Notes: a model not told the origin generated them from the letters alone. Positions 51,814 through 61,056 are shown, counted from the stretch's first letter. The stretch is 64,000 bases of DNA from Comamonas fluminis (GCF_019186805.1 NZ_CP066783.1:4291501-4355500), one strand, 5' to 3'. Numbers and translations: made by a program.

Positions 51814-52242
51814 ATGCCCCAAGACAGCAACACCGATTATCAAAACCACCTTCAGGCAGGCAATGCGCTGGTGACCCAGGCCCAGAAGCAGGCAACCGAA
51901 GATTTCTCTGCGGCCCGCTCTCTGTGGCAGGCCGCAGGCAAGGAGTTCTATCTGGCCCACAAAGCCGATATGAACGAGCCCGAAGCAGCGTTCAGACTGG
52001 CTCAGGCCTGGATGGCCGAGGCCCATGCGCTGCAAAAAGAAGAGAACAACAATGCGCTGGTGATGTGGGCCAATGCAGCAGCGCAGTGCGAACTGGCCTT
52101 TGATCTGGAGCCCGAAAACGGCCGCATCGCCATGACAGCCGCCAGTTGCCATTACTTTGCGGGCCAGATGGATGCAGCCAAGGCCTGGCAACTGATTGGC
52201 AAGCAACTGCTGCCGCCAGAGCCTTCTGAAGAGCAGGCTTGA
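51814..52242 (+). CDS. Hypothetical TPR-like protein
   Basis: The 142-residue acidic, helical protein (MPQDSNTDYQNHLQAGNALVTQAQ...) has repeated Ala/Tyr-rich helical pairs such as ARSLWQAAGKEFYLAHKADMNEPEAAFRLAQAWMAEAH and GRIAMTAASCHYFAGQMDAAKAW, consistent with two or three degenerate TPR units, and no signal peptide. Function is unknown. The ATG at 51814 is used; a TTG at 51790 is a weaker alternative. Confidence 0.65.
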   Translation: MPQDSNTDYQNHLQAGNALVTQAQKQATEDFSAARSLWQAAGKEFYLAHKADMNEPEAAFRLAQAWMAEAHALQKEENNNALVMWANAAAQCELAFDLEPENGRIAMTAASCHYFAGQMDAAKAWQLIGKQLLPPEPSEEQA

Positions 52243-52249
52243 CGCTTCT

Positions 52250-52280
52250 GTTTTGATAGCTGACAGCGTTTTTCAGGCGT
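52250..52280. repeat. Dispersed AGCTATCAAA-type repeat
   Basis: TTTTGATAGCTGACAGCGTT follows the TPR-like gene and precedes the DUF445 stop. Confidence 0.5.
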
Positions 52281-52359
52281 CGAATTCAAAGAAATACCTG
52301 CTGAACTCAAGACCAGTCAGCCGCTGAAAGCTACATCTTTCAGAGCAGGAATCTCGGAA

Positions 52360-53697
52360 TCAGCCCAGCGCCTGCATCGCGCTACGCCACAGGCTGCCCG
52401 CGTGGGACAGCAAGAACAGCAGCAAACCAATTGCCCCGCCCACCAGCGTGCCGTTGATGCGTATGTACTGAAGGTCTTTGCCGATATGCGCTTCGATCAA
52501 GGTGGAGAGTTGCTCCGCATCCCAGCGCTTGACGGTGTCTGCAATGTGCTGCCCGATGAACTGCGACACATCAGGCGCCAGCGTCGTCGCCCAGCGCTTG
52601 AGGCGCTCGTTCATGGAAATGCGCAGCGCCTCGTCATGCGCCAATGCCTGCCCCAGCCAGCGCCCCATGACAGTAGCGCGCCGCGCCAGGGCCGAGTTTT
52701 CATCGGCCAGATCGCGCTGCAGCCGGGCGCGCCAGCCTTGCCACAGCTCGCGCAGATAGGCGGCCAGCTTTTCATCGTGCAGCAGGTAGTTGCGCAGCTT
52801 TTCCACGCGCTCGGCATATACGGGATCGGTTTGCAAGCCTTCAATCAAACGCTGCACGGAATCATCAAACGCCTCACGCAAACGATGATCCGGGTGATGC
52901 GCAATATCCTGCAGCAGGCTGTCGAGCGCACTGGCAATCATGCTGGCCCCCTTGTCGCTGAGCCAGTCGGTGGGCAACATTTTTTCCTTGATGGGGTGCT
53001 CGCGCTTGAGCCACACCACAATCGTCTGCGCAATCAGCACATGGGTTTGCTCCTGCCTCAACACACCGCTGATGCGCGCCAGCACATCGTCGAGCACCTC
53101 CTGATGGCGCCCGCCAGACGTCAGCCCTGACAGCAGCGATGCAGCAGTGCGCGACAAATCAACATGCTGCATCACCGCCTTGAGCGACTGGGTCAGAAAC
53201 TTCTCGACCTGCTTGTCCTGCACCATCTCCAGCGCGGCCAGCGCCAGCCGCGCTACCTGCTTGCCCAGTAGCTGGCTATTGGCAGGTGCGGTGAGCCAGT
53301 CGGCCAGCGCCTGCGCCGGGTTATGCCGCTCGATCAGCGCCACCAGCGACGGCGCATCCAGAAACTTGTCGCGCACAAAGACAGCCAGGTTCTCGCCAAT
53401 GCGGTCCTTGTTGCGCGGGATGATGGCCGTGTGCCGCCCCACCATGGGCAGCGGAATATGGCGGAACAGGGCCGTGACGGCAAACCAGTCGGCCAGTGCG
53501 CCGACCATGGCTGCCTCGCAGATGGCACGCAGGCAGACCAGCCACAGCGGCACCTCCAGCCCGTCAATGGCCCAGCGCGAACCCGCCAGCGCCGTAGCAA
53601 TGAAGCCGGCTGTGACGGCCAGCAAGAGAATCAGTGGCAAGCGCTTGGCTTGTTGCAGCGACAGGCGTTGTTCTGGCGTAAGCATGACAGCAAGCAT
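52360..53697 (-). CDS. DUF445 membrane protein (YjiN family)
   Basis: The 445-residue protein has N-terminal hydrophobic segments (about residues 20-40 and 55-75, with CEAAMVGALADWFAVTALFRHIPLPMVGRHTAIIP, the DUF445 signature) and one C-terminal membrane helix (GGAIGLLLFLLSHAG). The long middle part is helical and charged. The function of this family is unknown. Start codons at 53697 and 53685 are both possible; neither has a clear ribosome binding site. Confidence 0.87.
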   Translation of the reverse strand: MLAVMLTPEQRLSLQQAKRLPLILLLAVTAGFIATALAGSRWAIDGLEVPLWLVCLRAICEAAMVGALADWFAVTALFRHIPLPMVGRHTAIIPRNKDRIGENLAVFVRDKFLDAPSLVALIERHNPAQALADWLTAPANSQLLGKQVARLALAALEMVQDKQVEKFLTQSLKAVMQHVDLSRTAASLLSGLTSGGRHQEVLDDVLARISGVLRQEQTHVLIAQTIVVWLKREHPIKEKMLPTDWLSDKGASMIASALDSLLQDIAHHPDHRLREAFDDSVQRLIEGLQTDPVYAERVEKLRNYLLHDEKLAAYLRELWQGWRARLQRDLADENSALARRATVMGRWLGQALAHDEALRISMNERLKRWATTLAPDVSQFIGQHIADTVKRWDAEQLSTLIEAHIGKDLQYIRINGTLVGGAIGLLLFLLSHAGSLWRSAMQALG

Positions 53698-53824
53698 AGG
53701 GCAGGCCATGCGCCGTGCCAATCGCGCAAAGCCCGAAAAGTCGTAGCCCTAAACCTGCAGCCAGGATCGTGTTTACGATTACGCCGAAAATATCGCCCTT
53801 TGTATCCGGAACTCCAAGAACATC

Positions 53825-54070
53825 ATGACCGACGCTATCCGCCCCGAACTGCCTGACCATCTGTCCATCGACCCTCGCAGCCCCCATCATGTGGCCGCCG
53901 TGTTTGAATACGACATCGGCATCCGCTTCAATGGCAAGGAGCGCTTTGACGTTGAGGAATACTGCGTCAGCGAAGGCTGGGTCAAAGTCCCTCACGGCAA
54001 GGCGATTGACCGCAAGGGCAAGCCTTTGCTGATCAAGCTCAAAGGCACGGTCGAGGCCTACTACCGCTAA
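53825..54070 (+). CDS. DUF3297 family protein
   Basis: The 81-residue protein (SIDPRSPHHVAAVFEYDIGIRFNGKERFDVEEYCVSEGW...) matches the short DUF3297 family found widely in proteobacteria, with its conserved IGIRFNG and the C-terminal VEAYY. It is cytoplasmic and of unknown function. It precedes the next gene by seven bases and is likely co-transcribed. Confidence 0.85.
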   Translation: MTDAIRPELPDHLSIDPRSPHHVAAVFEYDIGIRFNGKERFDVEEYCVSEGWVKVPHGKAIDRKGKPLLIKLKGTVEAYYR

Positions 54071-54077
54071 ACAAGAC

Positions 54078-54794
54078 ATGGCCGCACAGCGCCTGAACAA
54101 ACGCCAGCTCAAACGCCTGATTGAACGCGAGCGAACGGCTGTGCGGCCTTACTCTCGCAGCCAGATAGCCAACGCTCTGCATTCCAATGCACAGTTGAAC
54201 CGGAAAATCACCGCAGGCGCTGTGAACTGGCTCGAGCCCTATCTACCGGCGGAATGGAAGGCCTGGGCGGAGCAGGTCGTGCCAAGGGATCCGCAGCAGA
54301 TTCCGCCACAGCTGCATAGCAGCATCGTGCAAGGCATGGACATGCCCTTGCTGCAGCGCTTTGCCGCTGAAGTGCCCGAATCCAGCAATGTCTATGCGCA
54401 CAGTCTCAATGACACGCAAGCCCTGGTTTTCAACGATGCTGGCCGCTGTTTTGAAGCCCGGCTACAGCAAGGCGAGATCGTGCAATGGTGCAGCAGTGCA
54501 CAATTACCCCAGGTGTTTGAAACCCAGTTGTGCGCTGCAGATGCCGCTGCCCTGCATGCCGCCTGGCAGCGATTTGCGCAAGAAATGAACTGCCCGCCCA
54601 ATCTGGGTCAGTTCTATGCCCTGGTCTTTGATGCCGGGCTGGGCAGCCAGAGGCTGGTATACATCCAGTCCATCTTGCTGGACTGGATGGACAACTACGG
54701 CAATATCCATACCCAGTGCCGCTGGTTCAACGGCATCAGCCAGATCATGGATGGCGCAGAAATTCTCCACACCATGGGGCATGGCAGAGACTGA
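54078..54794 (+). CDS. Hypothetical protein, 238 residues
   Basis: Not recognised as a known family. The N-terminus is basic and helical (AAQRLNKRQLKRLIERERTAVRPYSRSQIANALHSNAQLNRKI), the rest mixed alpha/beta without signal peptide or membrane segments. C-terminal segment with GLGSQRLVYIQSILLDWMDNYGNIHTQCRWFN is hydrophobic-aromatic. Operon position directly after DUF3297 suggests a joint role. Confidence 0.65.
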   Translation: MAAQRLNKRQLKRLIERERTAVRPYSRSQIANALHSNAQLNRKITAGAVNWLEPYLPAEWKAWAEQVVPRDPQQIPPQLHSSIVQGMDMPLLQRFAAEVPESSNVYAHSLNDTQALVFNDAGRCFEARLQQGEIVQWCSSAQLPQVFETQLCAADAAALHAAWQRFAQEMNCPPNLGQFYALVFDAGLGSQRLVYIQSILLDWMDNYGNIHTQCRWFNGISQIMDGAEILHTMGHGRD

Positions 54795-54805
54795 AGGCCC
54801 GGCTT

Positions 54806-54859
54806 CAAGCCTTTTCAACCTCTAGCGCTTACCTATCAAGCGCAAGCAGCTCTTTTTTT
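54806..54859. repeat. Dispersed AGCTATCAAA-type repeat
   Basis: TCTAGCGCTTACCTATCAAG, then CGCAAGCAGCTCTTTTTTT follows the unknown gene and ends in a T run, so it may work as its terminator. Confidence 0.55.
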
Positions 54860-54914
54860 ATGAGCATCCATTGGCTTATATATCGCAGTGCTCCAACCGG
54901 AACAAGCCAAAGCG

Positions 54915-55021
54915 AGGTGCTCCGAACAAGGGCCTGGGCGGCCCCATCGCCCCGCAGCGACGGTGTCTTCCCCCTCCCCTAGCGTGCAGCGCGTAGAGAG
55001 AGGGGGCAGCGGCGAAGCCGC
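54915..55021. repeat. GC-rich hairpin repeat between the hypothetical gene and hmp
   Basis: CCCCCTC (54970-54976) pairs with GAGGGGG (55000-55006), and GCGGCGAAGCCGC forms a second small stem, ending directly at the hmp stop codon. It resembles other GC-rich intergenic hairpins of comamonads, but only one copy is seen here. Confidence 0.45.
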
Positions 55022-56215
55022 TCAGGGGGTAGTCAACGCTTCAGCCGGGCCAAAGAACTCGTAATGCACCTGTGTCTCGGGCACGCCCAGCGTCTGCAGT
55101 GATTGCTTGACGCTGCGCATGAAGTCACGCGGGCCAAGGAAATAGACATCAGCGTCACGCGATTCGGGCAGCCACTGTGCCAGCACTTCGGTGCTCAGGC
55201 GGCCTTGCATGGCCACACCATCTGCCGCCTGAGCTTGGTCGTGACGGTCATAGCAATAGCGGCGGGTTAGCTGTGTGTGGGCGGCTGCCAGCGCATCCAC
55301 CTTTTCACGGAAGGCCTGCACGCCGCGATCGCGTGCGCAGTGAATAAAGGTGATCTGGCGCCCCGTGGGCAGCGCCGCCTGCAGCATGGGCAGGGTGGGA
55401 GTAATACCCACGCCGCCACTGATCAGCACCAAAGGCCTGGCGCTGGCCTGCAGCGTGAAGTGGCCCGAAGGTGCAAACAGCTGCAGCACATCCCCAACCT
55501 GAACCTGATCGTGCAGATAGCCCGAGACCTTGCCACCCTGCTCGCGCTTGACGCTGATGCGATAGCTCTTGCCATTGCTGGCGGCAGACAGCGAATAGTT
55601 GCGGCGCTGCTCCACACCATCCACGACCGCCGTGAGGCCAATGTACTGACCGGGCAGATGGGCAATGACGGCACCGCCATCCACTGGCTCCAGATAGAAG
55701 GAAGTAATCTCCGCACTCTCAGCTTCCTTGCGCACCACCTTGAAGTCACGCGCGCCGCGCCAGCCGCCTTCGGCAGCTGCAGTCTGGTCATAAATGCTGC
55801 GCTCGGCCGCAATCAGAATGTCTGCCAGTTGCTGGTAGGCGGCCCCCCAGGCGGCGATGACTTCGTCGGTCGCAATCTCTGCACCCAGCACCTCACGAAT
55901 GGCACGCAGCAGGCACGCACCCACCACGGGGTAATGCTCGGCCTGCACCTGCAGCGCCACATGCTTGTTGATGATCTGCGCGGGCAGGTTGCCCAGACCT
56001 TCCAGACGGTCGATATTCTTGGCGTACATCAGCACGCTATGGGCCAACGCACGCGGCTGGGCACCGCTTTGCTGGTGCGCCTGGTTGAACAGCGGGCGCA
56101 CCTCGGGGTGCTCGGCCAGCATGGTCTTGTAGAAATGGGTGGTCAGGGCTTCGCCGCCGGTTTCCAGCAGGGGGACGGTGGCTTTGACAATCTCGCGTTG
56201 ACGTTCGGTCAGCAT
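55022..56215 (-). CDS. hmp: Flavohaemoglobin (nitric oxide dioxygenase)
   Basis: The 397-residue protein oxidises nitric oxide to nitrate using oxygen and NAD(P)H. A globin domain (LTERQREIVKATVPLLETGGEALTTHFYKTML..., residues 2-140) has the proximal His in NIDRLEGLGNLPAQIINKHVALQVQAEHYPVVG; an FAD domain with RRNYSLSAASNG and an NAD domain with LVLISGGVGITPTLPMLQAAL follow. ATG 56215 is chosen because GGAGAG lies five bases before it and the length then equals Escherichia coli Hmp; an ATG at 56227 is also in frame. It is divergent from norR, with a sigma-54 promoter and three NorR sites between. Confidence 0.93.
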   Translation of the reverse strand: MLTERQREIVKATVPLLETGGEALTTHFYKTMLAEHPEVRPLFNQAHQQSGAQPRALAHSVLMYAKNIDRLEGLGNLPAQIINKHVALQVQAEHYPVVGACLLRAIREVLGAEIATDEVIAAWGAAYQQLADILIAAERSIYDQTAAAEGGWRGARDFKVVRKEAESAEITSFYLEPVDGGAVIAHLPGQYIGLTAVVDGVEQRRNYSLSAASNGKSYRISVKREQGGKVSGYLHDQVQVGDVLQLFAPSGHFTLQASARPLVLISGGVGITPTLPMLQAALPTGRQITFIHCARDRGVQAFREKVDALAAAHTQLTRRYCYDRHDQAQAADGVAMQGRLSTEVLAQWLPESRDADVYFLGPRDFMRSVKQSLQTLGVPETQVHYEFFGPAEALTTP

Positions 56216-56266
56216 GTAACTCTCCATATTCCAGCCCGGCCAATTGCGGGGCTTGCTCTGTTCAAC

Positions 56267-56282
56267 GCAAACCACATGCCAG
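56267..56282 (-). promoter_or_regulatory. Sigma-54 promoter for hmp
   Basis: On the minus strand CTGGCATGTGGTTTGC gives the GG (56280-56279) and GC (56268-56267) ten bases apart. Transcription would begin near 56255 with a leader of about 40 bases before the hmp start at 56215. Confidence 0.75.
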
Positions 56283-56322
56283 CTTTGCAGCCCTTTTCCG
56301 ACAAGGGCTTGGCGAAACATGA

Positions 56323-56379
56323 GTCAATATGACTCTGATTTTTTGAAGTCCTTTTGACCTCAAAAAGAGTCGTTATGAC
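56323..56379. promoter_or_regulatory. Three NorR-type binding sites
   Basis: Three GT-N7-AC sites occur at 56323-56333, 56348-56358 and 56369-56379. The first sits in the perfect palindrome GAGTCA-ATA-TGACTC (56321-56335); the last overlaps the norR start codon. Three sites with spacing of about 21-25 bases are the arrangement known for NorR enhancers. Confidence 0.75.
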
Positions 56380-57940
56380 AACAAGCCACATCCTCAATGC
56401 CGTTATCCCGCTGGTCGCAGACCTGGCCCAGGACATGCCTGAGCGCGAACGCATGCGCCGCCTGCTGGCCGCCCTGCGCACGCTGCTGCCTGCAGATGCC
56501 GTGGCCCTGCTGAAACTGGAAGGTGAATGGCTGCGCCCCATGGCCATTGACGGTCTGGTGCCAGACACGCTGGGGCGGCGCTTTCGCCTCAGCGATCATC
56601 CACGTCTGGCCCAGTTGCTGGCCGCAGGTCAGGCCATGCGCTTTGAGCCTGACAGCCCTCTGCCCGATCCGTATGACGGGCTGGTCGCCCATCAGGGCCA
56701 GCCCATGGCAGAGCTGCATGTGCATGACTGCATGGGCTGCGTGCTCCAACTGGGCGGCATGCCATGGGGCCTGCTGACGCTGGACGCCATGCAGCCCGGG
56801 CGCTTTGCAGATGCCAGCTCTCTCGCGCTGCTTCAGGCTTTCAGCAATCTGGCTGCCGCCACCGTGGCCACCGCAGAGCGCGTGCATCAGCTGTCGCAGA
56901 TAGCCCGCAACACACAGGGCGCGGCCTGCTACATTGCCGCGCCGCAGCGCGAGCTGCTGGGCAACAGCCCGGCCATGCGCAGCCTGCAAAAAGACATTGC
57001 ACTGATTGCCAGCAGCGACCTCAGCGTGCTCATCACCGGCGAAACAGGCACTGGCAAAGAGCTGGTGGCTCAGGCTGTACACGCCCAGTCCTCCCGCGCC
57101 AGGCGCCCTCTGGTCAGCATCAACTGCGCCGCCCTGCCCGATAACCTAGTGGAAAGCGAGCTGTTCGGCCATGTGCGTGGCGCTTTCACGGGTGCACAGA
57201 CCGAACGCAGTGGCAAATTTGAGCAAGCCCATCAGGGCACATTGTTTCTGGACGAGGTCGGCGAGCTGTCTCTGCCCGTGCAGGCCAAGCTGCTGCGTGT
57301 GCTGCAAAGCGGCCAGCTGCAGCGCCTGGGCTCTGACCGCGAACACCATGTGGATGTGCGCGTCATCGCCGCCACCAACCGTGATCTGGCCGCCGAGGTT
57401 GCTGCCGGGCGCATGCGTGCCGACTTCTACCACCGCCTCAACGTCTATCCGCTGCAGCTGCCTTCGCTGCGCGAGCGCGACAGCGATGTGCTGCTGCTGG
57501 CGGGCTACTTTCTGGAAGAGAACCGCTCCCGCCTGCAACTGGGCGGGCTGCGGCTGGATGCTGCAGCGCAAGCGGCCTTGCTCAGGCACGACTGGCCCGG
57601 CAATGTGCGCGAGCTGGAGCACCTCATCAGCCGCGCCGTGCTCAAGGCCCTGAGCCGCCAGGATACGGGCCGGGCCCGCATTCTGACGATACTGCCCGAT
57701 GATCTGGAAATACACGCGGCCCAGCCACAGCCACTGCAGACAGCACCGGGGGAAACATCAGCGCCAGCAGCAACCGCACCCGCAGGCCTGCGCGAATCAG
57801 TGGCCGAGCATGAAAGACAGCTGATTCTGGCCAGCCTGCAGCGCCACCAGGGCAGCTGGGCCGCTGCAGCGCGTGAACTGCAGCTGGACAGAGCCAATCT
57901 GCAGCGTCTGGCCAAACGTCTGGGAATCGAGAAACCTTGA
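56375..57940 (+). CDS. norR: NorR-type nitric-oxide-responsive sigma-54 activator
   Basis: The 521-residue activator has an N-terminal GAF domain (about residues 20-170) that in NorR holds a mononuclear iron sensing nitric oxide, an AAA+ domain with Walker A GETGTGKE, the sigma-54 contact loop GAFTGA (in [19 protein letters not shown]) and Walker [10 protein letters not shown], then a Fis-type helix-turn-helix at the C-terminus ([30 protein letters not shown]). It activates divergent hmp from the three sites in between. The ATG at 56375 is used; a TTG at 56354 is in frame but overlaps a NorR site. Confidence 0.92.
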   Translation: MTTSHILNAVIPLVADLAQDMPERERMRRLLAALRTLLPADAVALLKLEGEWLRPMAIDGLVPDTLGRRFRLSDHPRLAQLLAAGQAMRFEPDSPLPDPYDGLVAHQGQPMAELHVHDCMGCVLQLGGMPWGLLTLDAMQPGRFADASSLALLQAFSNLAAATVATAERVHQLSQIARNTQGAACYIAAPQRELLGNSPAMRSLQKDIALIASSDLSVLITGETGTGKELVAQAVHAQSSRARRPLVSINCAALPDNLVESELFGHVRGAFTGAQTERSGKFEQAHQGTLFLDEVGELSLPVQAKLLRVLQSGQLQRLGSDREHHVDVRVIAATNRDLAAEVAAGRMRADFYHRLNVYPLQLPSLRERDSDVLLLAGYFLEENRSRLQLGGLRLDAAAQAALLRHDWPGNVRELEHLISRAVLKALSRQDTGRARILTILPDDLEIHAAQPQPLQTAPGETSAPAATAPAGLRESVAEHERQLILASLQRHQGSWAAAARELQLDRANLQRLAKRLGIEKP

Positions 57941-57965
57941 GGCCCGAGCGGCACTACGCCCCAAG

Positions 57966-58373
57966 TCAGCGGCCCTGAATGCCCAGCAGCTCCACATCAA
58001 AGCTCAGGGTGGCATTGGGAGGAATCACCCGCCCCGAGCCGCGTGTGCCGTAAGCCAGCGATGGCGGGCAGGTAAAGCGCGCCTTGCCGCCCACCCTCAT
58101 ACGCTGCGTGCCTTCGCGCCAGCAGGCAATCACACTGTGCAGTGGAAACTCGATGGGCCGATTGCGCTCGTAGGAGCTGTCGAACTCCTTGCCGGACTCC
58201 GGAAAATAGCCACGGTAGTGCACTTTGATGACGTCCGAAGCCGTGGGGCTGGGGCCAGTGCCCTGCACCAGACTTTCAAAAATCAGACCATTGCTGCTCG
58301 TCTCGGCCTTTGCATCTTCCAGACCAGAAACCAGCGCGGTCAGAGCCATCAGAAAAAAACTTGCTACTTTCAT
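57966..58373 (-). CDS. FKBP-type peptidyl-prolyl isomerase, exported
   Basis: The 135-residue precursor has a signal peptide (MKVASFFLMALTALVSG) and a single FKBP domain with VIKVHYRGYFPESGKEFDSSYERNRPIEFPL and RFTCPPSLAYGTRGSGRVIPPNATLSFDVELLGI, the catalytic beta-sheet residues including the YGxRG turn. It helps proline-limited folding in the periplasm. An ATG at 58385 is an alternative start. It is convergent with norR. Confidence 0.88.
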   Translation of the reverse strand: MKVASFFLMALTALVSGLEDAKAETSSNGLIFESLVQGTGPSPTASDVIKVHYRGYFPESGKEFDSSYERNRPIEFPLHSVIACWREGTQRMRVGGKARFTCPPSLAYGTRGSGRVIPPNATLSFDVELLGIQGR

Positions 58374-58385
58374 CGCTATCCACAT

Positions 58386-58711
58386 GACAAAAGAAAAGTG
58401 GATGAACTGTAGCGAAGCGCTTGCTGATTTTTATGTCACTGGCAGGGGCGCAGCCGGCTGGCAGTCCAGTCCCATGTATCCCCCTGCTTGTTTCTGGCCT
58501 GGCCCTGCATCCTGTCGTACTGGCTGTTCAGCATCCCGGTATAGATGGCATAGCCGTCATTTGTTCTGAATGACCCTAATAGTTAGTAATGTATCCCCCA
58601 GTGGACATAGCCATTTTCCGTCACTAACACTTTCACCGATACTGAAAAGATGGCAGACCTCTTTCTTCCACATTTTTCACTTGTTGACCGTTGTTGTCGT
58701 CCGTGACTTGC
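58386..58711. other. Gene-poor DNA between FKBP gene and IS remnant
   Basis: No supported gene is seen. Two direct copies of ATGTATCCCCC at 58474-58484 and 58589-58599 lie 115 bases apart, which may mark the edges of an older insertion or an IS-end fragment. The composition is AT-richer than the flanks. Confidence 0.4.
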
Positions 58712-59292
58712 GGTAATCCCCCCGAATTCCTTCGCTCCGAGAAGTAGAGCTATGCGGCCATGGCCAACCGCTGTTTCGGGGTAATACCGCCCAAGGCCAT
58801 GTTTGGGCGTTCATGGTTGTAGCGCCACATCCATTGCGTAGCGAACTCCCGCACCCCGTCGAGGTCGCCCCAATAATACTGGGACAACCATTCGTAGCGA
58901 ACCGTTCTGTTGAAGCGCTCCACGTAGGCATTCTGCTGGGGCTTTCCAGGCTGGATGTGTTCAATGCGAATGTCCTGGCTGCGAGCCCAATTGAGCAATG
59001 TGGCGCTGATGTACTCCGGCCCGTTGTCACAACGAATCACTTTGGGTTTGCCTCGCCAGGCTATGACTTGTGCCAATACTCGGATCACTCGGTGCGATGG
59101 CAGCGAGAGATCCACCTCGATGCCCAGCGCTTCGCGGTTGAAGTCGTCGATGACATTGAGCAGCCGAATGCTGCGCCCATCTTCCAACTGGTCGTGCATG
59201 AAGTCCATCGACCAGACTGCGTTGCTGTTTTCTGGCACCGTCAGTGGCTCAGGCCTATCTCGCACCAACCGTTTGCGGGGTTTGATACGTAA
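58712..59292 (-). mobile_element. IS3-family insertion sequence remnant (5' end lost)
   Basis: The segment holds the C-terminal two-thirds of an orfB transposase and an apparent 3' end (GGTAATCCCCCCGAATT at about 58711). The other end breaks off abruptly near 59293, where the transposase reading frame stops matching the family and joins a foreign ORF. The left boundary is estimated only from sequence resembling IS ends. Confidence 0.7.
58750..59292 (-). pseudogene. Truncated IS3-family transposase OrfB (rve domain)
   Basis: About 180 residues of the integrase core remain, from [17 protein letters not shown] to [13 protein letters not shown]. The DDE catalytic residues are all present: Asp in VWSMDFMHD, Asp in [11 protein letters not shown] and Glu in [13 protein letters not shown]. 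The N-terminal helix-turn-helix part of about 100 residues and the frameshift-linked orfA are missing, so the remnant cannot move by itself. Its codons merge at 59293 into unrelated sequence. Confidence 0.85.
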
Positions 59293-59489
59293 GCGCCAAT
59301 TTCTACCCCTAGTGAGGTCTTGCGTCCGGATATTCCGCGTTTACAAGCAGCATCCTTCGAACTTGGGCACTCAATCAATCCTTGCTCAAACAGCGCCAAG
59401 ACGGCATTGACAAGACGGGACGTTGAGCTCTCGTAGACCTCCACCAATCGATCAGTGAAATTGGCTAGTCTTCTCGCAATATTAGACAA
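59293..59489 (-). pseudogene. Fragment of an unknown gene interrupted by the IS remnant
   Basis: About 66 residues (start MSNIARRLANFTDRLVEVYES) run into the IS at 59293, where the frame continues a few codons into the element and stops at 59241. No family is recognised. Its start codon lies only eight bases from the divergent ORF at 59498, which makes it unlikely that both are intact genes. Confidence 0.4.
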
Positions 59490-59497
59490 TCAGGTCC

Positions 59498-59797
59498 ATG
59501 TCAGGCGCTTACCTCATTGCAAACCATATGAATGTTCCATACGGGCCCATCGTGAGTTCGTCGGATGTGATTGCATCGTTTTGCAATGGTCGCTTAAGTG
59601 CAAAAAATGAATGGGCGAATGGAGTTCTAGCTCCCTTTTTTAACGAAATCGAGCCTAGTTTGATCTTGCGTTGCGCGCACGAGGTCAACGCATCTTTGGA
59701 TATGGTCAACAGCCTGTACGCGCACACATTAAGCTTAGGTTTTATGCCATCGCCCGAATGGGAAAAGGCCGCAGCCTTTCTTCAAAGACAGCTTTAG
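59498..59797 (+). CDS. Unknown 99-residue ORF in an AT-richer patch
   Basis: The ORF begins MSGAYLIANHMNVPYGP and has no recognised domain, signal or membrane segment. Codon use is unlike the neighbours, with more A/T third positions, which points to horizontal origin. There is no strong ribosome binding site. It may be a real foreign gene or chance. Confidence 0.4.
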   Translation: MSGAYLIANHMNVPYGPIVSSSDVIASFCNGRLSAKNEWANGVLAPFFNEIEPSLILRCAHEVNASLDMVNSLYAHTLSLGFMPSPEWEKAAAFLQRQL

Positions 59798-59980
59798 GCT
59801 GTCAGCTGTCTTTCACAACATCTGTCTATGACTGCTAGAGACGACATAGCAGCCATACGTAAGCGCAACGATTTTTGTACTCAAGCAAGCTTGCAAACAC
59901 TGTTCGATGCGGCATAGCCGAGGTGTCTCGCCATCAACAGAGTGAATTTGGAGGCCCGGATATGCCGATTGCGTCATATC

Positions 59981-61006
59981 TCACACAGCAGTAATACGCT
60001 CCTTTGCCAGCTTCGCGCCAGCTGCTAATGCCTCTAGCTTGCGCCATGCTACATCCCGCGACATAGGGGCCAAGCCGCAATTCGTGCATGGGAGCAATCG
60101 CTCCTTGGGTACAAACTCCAGCGCGCGGCCAATGGTGTCGGCGACTTCCTCTGGTGTCTCGACCACATCGCTGGCCACATCGATCACACCAACCATCACG
60201 TCCTTGCCAGCCAGCAGTTTCATCAGATTTGGCGGCACATGGGAGTGAATGCACTCCAGGCTTACCTGATCAATGCTGCTGCGGGCCAGCGCCGGGAACA
60301 CCGTTTCGTACTGGCGCCATTCTTCACCCAGGGTGCTCTTCCAGTCGGTATTGGCCTTGATGCCGTAGCCGTAGCAGATATGAACTGCTGTTGTGCATGT
60401 CAGCCCCTGCGCCGCCCGCTCCAGCGCTTTCACTCCCCAGTCGGCTGCGTCCTTCATGTAGACGTTGAAGGCTGGTTCATCAAACTGGATGATGTCCACG
60501 CCATCGGCCTGCAGCGCCAGGGCTTCTTGGTTGAGTAGCTCTGCAAAGGCGAAAGCCATCTTGACTTTGTCACCGTAGAAGCGGTCTGCTACGGTATCGA
60601 TGATGGTCATCGGGCCAGGCAGGGTGAACTTGAGCTTTTTCTTGGTGTGTGCACGCGCCAGTTGCGCTTCAAAGGCATGGACGCGACCTTTCAGGCGCAG
60701 GGCTGAGACTACCTGAGGCACCATGGCGTCATAGCGGTTGTCGCGGATGCCCATTTTCACTTTGTTGTCGAAGTCAATGCCCTCGACTTGCTCCAGAAAG
60801 CCATGCACAAAGTGCTGACGCGACTGCTCGCCGTCGCACACGATGTCCAGGCCCGCGTCTTCCTGAGCCTTGATCCACAGAAGGGTGGCATCGGCCTTGG
60901 CTTGCAGTAGGGCATCGCCTTCTGCTTTCCACTGGGGCCAGAGCTTGTTGGTTTCAGCCAGCCACTCGGGTTTGGGCAGGCTGCCGGCGATGGAGGTTTC
61001 AAACAT
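59981..61006 (-). CDS. mesD: Short MetE-like methionine synthase, MesD type
   Basis: The 341-residue protein equals the C-terminal catalytic barrel of cobalamin-independent methionine synthase and lacks the N-terminal folate-binding domain. Zinc ligands are visible: His and Cys in VHICYGYG, Glu in SLECIHSHVP and Cys in LPCTNCGLAP. It therefore probably methylates homocysteine using a donor other than folate. Pairing with the DUF1852 gene upstream matches the MesD-MesX family described in published fitness work, in which the methyl donor is unknown. The start at 61006 begins the conserved MFETSIAGSLPKPEWL; the upstream frame to 61117 overlaps the DUF1852 gene. Confidence 0.87.
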   Translation of the reverse strand: MFETSIAGSLPKPEWLAETNKLWPQWKAEGDALLQAKADATLLWIKAQEDAGLDIVCDGEQSRQHFVHGFLEQVEGIDFDNKVKMGIRDNRYDAMVPQVVSALRLKGRVHAFEAQLARAHTKKKLKFTLPGPMTIIDTVADRFYGDKVKMAFAFAELLNQEALALQADGVDIIQFDEPAFNVYMKDAADWGVKALERAAQGLTCTTAVHICYGYGIKANTDWKSTLGEEWRQYETVFPALARSSIDQVSLECIHSHVPPNLMKLLAGKDVMVGVIDVASDVVETPEEVADTIGRALEFVPKERLLPCTNCGLAPMSRDVAWRKLEALAAGAKLAKERITAV

Positions 61007-61056
61007 GGGAGGATTTCTTTCTGCGAATGATGGGAGTCGTTTTGTATTGGCGCGGG

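Noticed and set aside
58677..59030. A 117-codon open frame in the other minus frame of the IS remnant
   Set aside because: It overlaps the transposase core whose DDE residues are conserved in a different frame, so it is a shadow.
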